From Puniceicoccales bacterium (GTDB taxonomy: Bacteria > Verrucomicrobiota > Verrucomicrobiia > Opitutales > JAIRKQ01), in the NCBI GenBank assembly GCA_031288455.1, contig JAITRI010000030.1, forward strand, positions 1 to 9,188: 9,188 nucleotides of DNA, read 5' to 3'. The notes beneath the pieces were generated by a model. The model made no database searches. It was not told the origin of the DNA and saw only the letters and a list, made by a program, of their open reading frames with translations. Shown here one piece after another: positions 6,295-9,188 of this stretch. Positions within the stretch are counted from its first letter, which is position 1. Each line of letters opens with the position of its first letter. Position numbers and translations under genes: made by a program.

Positions 6295-7407
6295 ATGCTG
6301 CAGGCGGGCATAGTTGGCCTACCAAATGTTGGGAAAAGTACACTGTTCAATGCGCTGACGCGCTCGAGGAAAGCCGATGCGCAAAATTATCCGTTCTGCA
6401 CAATCGAGCCGAACGTCGGAGTGATAGAGGTGCCGGATGCCCGACTGAAGGTGCTGGCGGAATTGTCACACAGCGGGAAGATAATCCCAGCGGCCATAGA
6501 AATCGTCGACATCGCAGGACTGGTGGCCGGCGCAAGCAAAGGGGACGGGCTCGGCAACAAATTTTTGGCAAATATCCGCGAAGTGGATGCCATAGTACAC
6601 GTCGTGCGCTGCTTCGAAAATTCAAACATTGCGCACACGTCCGGCACCGTCGACCCGCTGCGGGACATAGGAATAATAAATACGGAGTTGCTGCTGGCGG
6701 ATCTGCAGTCCGCTGAAAATCAGCTGGAGAAAAACTTGAAAAAGGCGAAGGGGGACGACAAAGAGGCAAAGGAAAACGTCGAGCTGCTGCGGATAATCGT
6801 GCAGCACCTTAACGCCGGGAATTTCGCCGGTTCACTTGGGCGCGACGAATGGACTTCGCAGCGCATGGTGTCATTTAACCTGCTCACTGCAAAACCGGTA
6901 ATCTTTGCCTGTAACGTGGATGAGGTGTCCATAGCCGACATGGCATCGGGCGCTGGAAATAAGTTTGTGGACGCCGTCAGGGAATACGCGACCAAAACCG
7001 GGACCGCGCGCGTCAATGCCATATGCGCACAGATTGAATCGGACATGTGCGACTTTTCGGCGGAAGAAGCGGAGGCGCTGCTGATGGAATTCGGCATCTC
7101 CGACAGTGGAGTTTCGCAGCTGGTGGAGAACATCTACGGGACACTCGGACTGGCATCTTTCTTCACAACTGGAGAGGATGAGACGCGCGCCTGGACATTT
7201 CGCATCGGCATGAAAGCGCCACAGTGCGCCGGCGTCATCCACGGAGACTTCGAGGCGGGATTCATCCGCGCCGACGTCATTCCATACGATGAACTCATTG
7301 CGCACGGCGGGTGGAACGCCGCCCGCGATGCCGGAAAAATTAGGTCCGAAGGGAAAGATTACGCCTTCGGAGATGGGGACGTTACCATATTCCGCTTCGG
7401 CAAATGA
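6295..7407 (+). CDS. ychF: Redox-regulated ATPase YchF (Obg-type, OLA1 family)
   Basis: YchF is a cytoplasmic P-loop ATPase of the Obg family that associates with ribosomes and affects translation and stress responses. The product has 370 residues from ATG 6295, close to the usual 363. The G1 loop is GLPNVGKST (8-16) and the G3 motif is DIAGLV (72-77). The G4 position reads NVDE (207-210); NxxE in place of NKxD is the hallmark that makes this family prefer ATP over GTP. H114 in CFENSNIAHTSG matches the catalytically important His114 of the E. coli enzyme. A coiled-coil segment rich in Lys and Glu (about 140-165) is inserted as usual. The C-terminal TGS domain runs from FFTTGEDE (289-296) to GKDYAFGDGDVTIFRF (353-368). 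It is the last gene of the plus-strand run and converges with the amidase gene. Confidence 0.97.
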   Translation: MLQAGIVGLPNVGKSTLFNALTRSRKADAQNYPFCTIEPNVGVIEVPDARLKVLAELSHSGKIIPAAIEIVDIAGLVAGASKGDGLGNKFLANIREVDAIVHVVRCFENSNIAHTSGTVDPLRDIGIINTELLLADLQSAENQLEKNLKKAKGDDKEAKENVELLRIIVQHLNAGNFAGSLGRDEWTSQRMVSFNLLTAKPVIFACNVDEVSIADMASGAGNKFVDAVREYATKTGTARVNAICAQIESDMCDFSAEEAEALLMEFGISDSGVSQLVENIYGTLGLASFFTTGEDETRAWTFRIGMKAPQCAGVIHGDFEAGFIRADVIPYDELIAHGGWNAARDAGKIRSEGKDYAFGDGDVTIFRFGK

Positions 7408-7482
7408 CGCGCTTTGGGAAATACGCCGGCGGCGGAAATGCCAGCCAACGCTTCGCAGATCAGGCGCAGCGCAGTTTGGACG

Positions 7483-7547
7483 CCTCCGGCTGGCAGGGAC
7501 ACAGTCCCTGCACCCACCGCATCCGCAATTCTGCGGATGCGGGCCGC
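7483..7547 (+). repeat. Double-hairpin palindromic repeat, copy C
   Basis: This copy has the same order and orientation as copies A and B but is more diverged, 65 bp from CCTCCGGC to GGCCGC. Hairpin 1 has an 8-bp inner stem GCAGGGAC (7493-7500) with GTCCCTGC (7504-7511) around ACA. A G-C pair of copies A and B is replaced by A-T on both arms, a compensatory change. Hairpin 2 is CCGCATCCGCA (7517-7527) with TGCGGATGCGG (7532-7542), an 11-bp stem around ATTC. The outer stem of hairpin 1 keeps pairing (CGG, TGG with CCA, CCG) if one C bulges. Confidence 0.85.
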
Positions 7548-7550
7548 TTC

Positions 7551-7577
7551 GCGCGCTAAGACGGGCCCGTTTCGCGC
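7551..7577. repeat. Imperfect palindrome centred on ACGGGCCCGT
   Basis: The core ACGGGCCCGT (7561-7570) is a perfect 10-bp palindrome. Outside it, GCGCG (7551-7555) can pair with CGCGC (7573-7577) across a short mismatched stretch. It directly follows repeat copy C and may be an extension of it. No equivalent follows copies A or B. Confidence 0.45.
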
Positions 7578-7601
7578 CACGGCACACAAGCGAGCCGCCG
7601 G

Positions 7602-7630
7602 CCCGCCCCTCGCCAAAGGCGAGGGGCGGG
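7602..7630. terminator. Perfect 13-bp GC hairpin, possible bidirectional terminator
   Basis: CCCGCCCCTCGCC (7602-7614) pairs perfectly with GGCGAGGGGCGGG (7618-7630) around AAA. It lies between convergent ychF and the amidase gene, where it could stop transcripts from both sides. There is no T-run on either side, so classic intrinsic termination is doubtful. It also resembles GC-rich extragenic palindromes found scattered in many genomes, so it may simply be a second repeat family. Confidence 0.4.
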
Positions 7631-7744
7631 GGAAGAATGGCAACGGCGCACCTCGCGCACTTTTTCGGAGATGCGGACAGGACGGAATGCACGAATTCAA
7701 ACGCAAGACGCAGCCATTGCCATTCTTCCATGCGGGCGCAATGC

Positions 7745-8707
7745 TTATTTTGTGGACCGGACACGACCGCAGAGCTTTCCATCGAATTTGACTATGCCGT
7801 CAAATAGCGCACGCGCCAGTCGATCGCGATAGGCGGCGGATGCGAGTTTTTTGCACTCCCGCGGATTCGACAGAAAGCCGCACTCCACCAATGCACCGGG
7901 GCAGTTTAACCCGCGCAACACTGCGAATCTGTCGTGTTTGACACCACGGTCAACGGCGGACGCGCCACTGACGGCGGCCGACTGAAGGCAGTATCCCAAA
8001 ACGATGTTTATGGCATCGAATCCATTGCCGGCAACCCTCTCGGCCAGCGCCTGCCGCGGCGGCTGATAGGAAGACGCCTGTTCCATCGGGGTCAAGAGGA
8101 ACACCTCTATGCCGCTCGCATCCGGAGATGGCGCAGAATTGCAGTGTATGCTCACGAATAGGTCGGCAGAGGCAGAATTTGCGATGCGAGACCTTTCGAA
8201 CAGCGGAATTTTCATGTCGGCGCTGCGGGTGAGCACAACGCGATATCCGGCCGCTTGCAGCAGCTTCGCGAGCCTATGGCAAATGTCCAGCGTCAGCACC
8301 TTTTCCCTTAGTTCGCCATGCTTTGAGACTGTGCCCTCATCGGCGCCGCCATGTCCGGCGTCGATGGCGATGGTCCGCAGCCCCCCGCCGTTGAATTTTG
8401 GACGCAGCAGCGGCAAAATGTGGCATCTGTAGTCCGACTGTTCCACGAAAAACTTCCCGCCTTTTTTCGTCACTGCAAACCCAAGTGGCATGCGTATGCC
8501 GTTAAACGTAAAAATCCTAGAATTTTCCACGAATAAAAATTCTATGCCGTTCCCTCCGAACGAGCGCGCCGATAGCATTTTTAAATTCCCATCGGCGGCG
8601 ATCCTGTCCAGCGCAATGCCGTGCGCACATCCGCTGCTGCGCGGAAAAAATATCACGCACGTGCACAGAAACGCATGGATTAAAAATTTTACAACCCGCG
8701 TTCCCAT
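7745..8707 (-). CDS. N-acetylmuramoyl-L-alanine amidase, Amidase_3 family
   Basis: This is a zinc amidase that cuts the bond between N-acetylmuramic acid and L-alanine in peptidoglycan, used in cell separation and wall turnover. The product is 320 aa. Residues 1-29 look like a Sec signal: VVKFLIHAFLCTCVIFF after one Arg, ending near the CAHG sequence, so export to the periplasm is expected. Residues 50-105 form a small beta-rich domain reminiscent of the copper-amine-oxidase-N-like domain preceding some bacterial amidases; this is a tentative match. The catalytic domain runs from about 111 to 309. The expected zinc ligands H119 (DAGHGG), E135 (LREKV) and H188 (SIHCNS) are present, as is the catalytic E275 (LVECGFLSNP). 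The ATG at 8707 lies 7 bases after the infC stop with no Shine-Dalgarno, so translation may be coupled to infC. Confidence 0.93.
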   Translation of the reverse strand: MGTRVVKFLIHAFLCTCVIFFPRSSGCAHGIALDRIAADGNLKMLSARSFGGNGIEFLFVENSRIFTFNGIRMPLGFAVTKKGGKFFVEQSDYRCHILPLLRPKFNGGGLRTIAIDAGHGGADEGTVSKHGELREKVLTLDICHRLAKLLQAAGYRVVLTRSADMKIPLFERSRIANSASADLFVSIHCNSAPSPDASGIEVFLLTPMEQASSYQPPRQALAERVAGNGFDAINIVLGYCLQSAAVSGASAVDRGVKHDRFAVLRGLNCPGALVECGFLSNPRECKKLASAAYRDRLARALFDGIVKFDGKLCGRVRSTK

Positions 8708-8714
8708 GGGACGG

Positions 8715-9188
8715 TCATTTTAGCTTCAACAGCTCACTGGCATCCAAAATCTTCGGCGCTGCGGAAATCTGTTGCGCTCGTTCCGCCGCCGAGCCCGATT
8801 GTTTTTTCGCGCACGGGGACATCGTGACGGAAATCACCTTGCCGAATATTTTCGGAGTCGCGTCCGGCGTGCCATATGCCCGAATTTCATCGGCAAACTT
8901 CTTTACGAGGTCGAAGCCCAATTCCGTGTGCGCCATCTCGCGACCGCGGAACATCAGCGACAGCTTGAGCTTGTTGCCGTGTTCCAGAAATTCAACCGCG
9001 CGTCGCTTTTTCGTATTGTAGTCATTCGAATCGATGGCAACGTGCAACTTGATCTCCTTTATCTTCGAAGATGCCTGCTTCGGCGTGCCTCTGTTCCTCT
9101 TGCTTTCGTCGTATTTGTATTTGCCGAAATCCAAAATTTTGCACACCGGAGGGTCGGCGTTTGGGGAAATTTCAACCAGATCCAGCCC
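8715..9188 (-). CDS. infC: Translation initiation factor IF-3, 5' end missing
   Basis: IF-3 binds the 30S subunit, keeps it apart from 50S and checks start-codon and initiator-tRNA pairing. The frame is open to the right edge of the window; 157 codons are visible and roughly 20 to 40 N-terminal residues lie outside. The first visible residues, GLDLVEISPNADPPV, belong to the N-terminal domain. The family signature follows as KILDFGKYKYDESK. The C-terminal domain runs from KEIKLHVAIDSNDY through FRGREMAHTELG to KVISVTMSP. About 33 residues then follow, Ala/Ser/Lys-rich and ending ELLKLK, beyond the point where IF-3 usually stops. A GTG at 9146 is an internal Val codon (PPVCKI), not the start. 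The amidase gene follows after 7 bases on the same strand. Confidence 0.96.
   Translation of the reverse strand, partial: GLDLVEISPNADPPVCKILDFGKYKYDESKRNRGTPKQASSKIKEIKLHVAIDSNDYNTKKRRAVEFLEHGNKLKLSLMFRGREMAHTELGFDLVKKFADEIRAYGTPDATPKIFGKVISVTMSPCAKKQSGSAAERAQQISAAPKILDASELLKLK

Larger units (their letters stand above)
7408..7744. other. Convergent intergenic region packed with palindromes
   Basis: No gene is supported in these 337 bases between the stops of ychF and the amidase gene. In order they hold repeat copy C (7483-7547), an imperfect palindrome around ACGGGCCCGT (about 7551-7577), and a perfect 13-bp hairpin (7602-7630). The remaining 114 bases to the amidase stop show nothing I recognise. 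Open frames through it translate to Pro/Ala/Arg/Gly-rich products, typical of spurious ORFs over palindromic repeats. Confidence 0.7.

Noticed and set aside
6871..7782. Minus-strand open frame of 303 codons across the ychF 3' half and the spacer
   Set aside because: It overlaps well-supported ychF and the repeats, and shows no family motif.
7289..7807. Plus-strand open frames of 172 and 125 codons over the convergent spacer
   Set aside because: They run through ychF, repeat copy C and the GC hairpin. Strings such as PPLAKGEGRG are common spurious translations of GC-rich extragenic palindromes.
8619..8631. Lipoprotein signal in the amidase (Cys27 in SSGCAHG)
   Set aside because: The residues before the Cys do not fit a lipobox (no Leu at -3), so ordinary signal peptidase I cleavage is more likely.

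Overview
The window looks like a chromosomal segment of a Gram-negative bacterium that uses the standard genetic code, with roughly balanced base composition in the genes and GC-rich palindromic repeats between them. The gene families are too universal to fix the phylum. Verrucomicrobiota (Opitutales/Puniceicoccales-like) is my best guess from the general style of the proteins, but this is weak inference. A host-associated lifestyle is possible, because the window carries an organophosphate:phosphate antiporter of the GlpT/UhpC type beside two orphan proteins of a kind often seen in symbionts and pathogens. Neither observation proves it.

Layout. Positions 1-416 hold no convincing gene but contain two copies (A and B) of a roughly 62-bp double-hairpin repeat, then a sigma70-like promoter. 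Positions 417-1181 and about 1416-3089 encode two unrecognised, polar, mostly helical proteins. They share a C-terminal helical segment, so I read them as diverged paralogues; the larger one also has an internal 37-residue tandem repeat. Positions 3090-3397 are an AT-rich gap. A plus-strand run of housekeeping-type genes follows, with short spacings: the OPA-family transporter (3398-4708), truA (4724-5602), an unrecognised 216-aa protein (5607-6257) and ychF (6295-7407).

Positions 7408-7744 lie between convergent genes and hold a third copy (C) of the double-hairpin repeat, an imperfect palindrome and a perfect 13-bp GC-rich hairpin. On the minus strand, infC enters from the right edge (9188 to 8715, 5' end missing) and is followed after 7 bases by an N-acetylmuramoyl-L-alanine amidase gene (8707-7745).

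How the parts work together. truA, ychF and infC serve translation, and the amidase serves peptidoglycan cleavage. The transporter probably imports a phosphorylated sugar or glycerol phosphate in exchange for phosphate. Most starts here lack a visible Shine-Dalgarno sequence; the two clear exceptions are the 216-aa gene and ychF. For the first orphan gene, the promoter lies so close to the ATG that a leaderless mRNA is predicted. The most novel content is the orphan gene pair and the double-hairpin repeat, whose stems show a compensatory base-pair change between copies.
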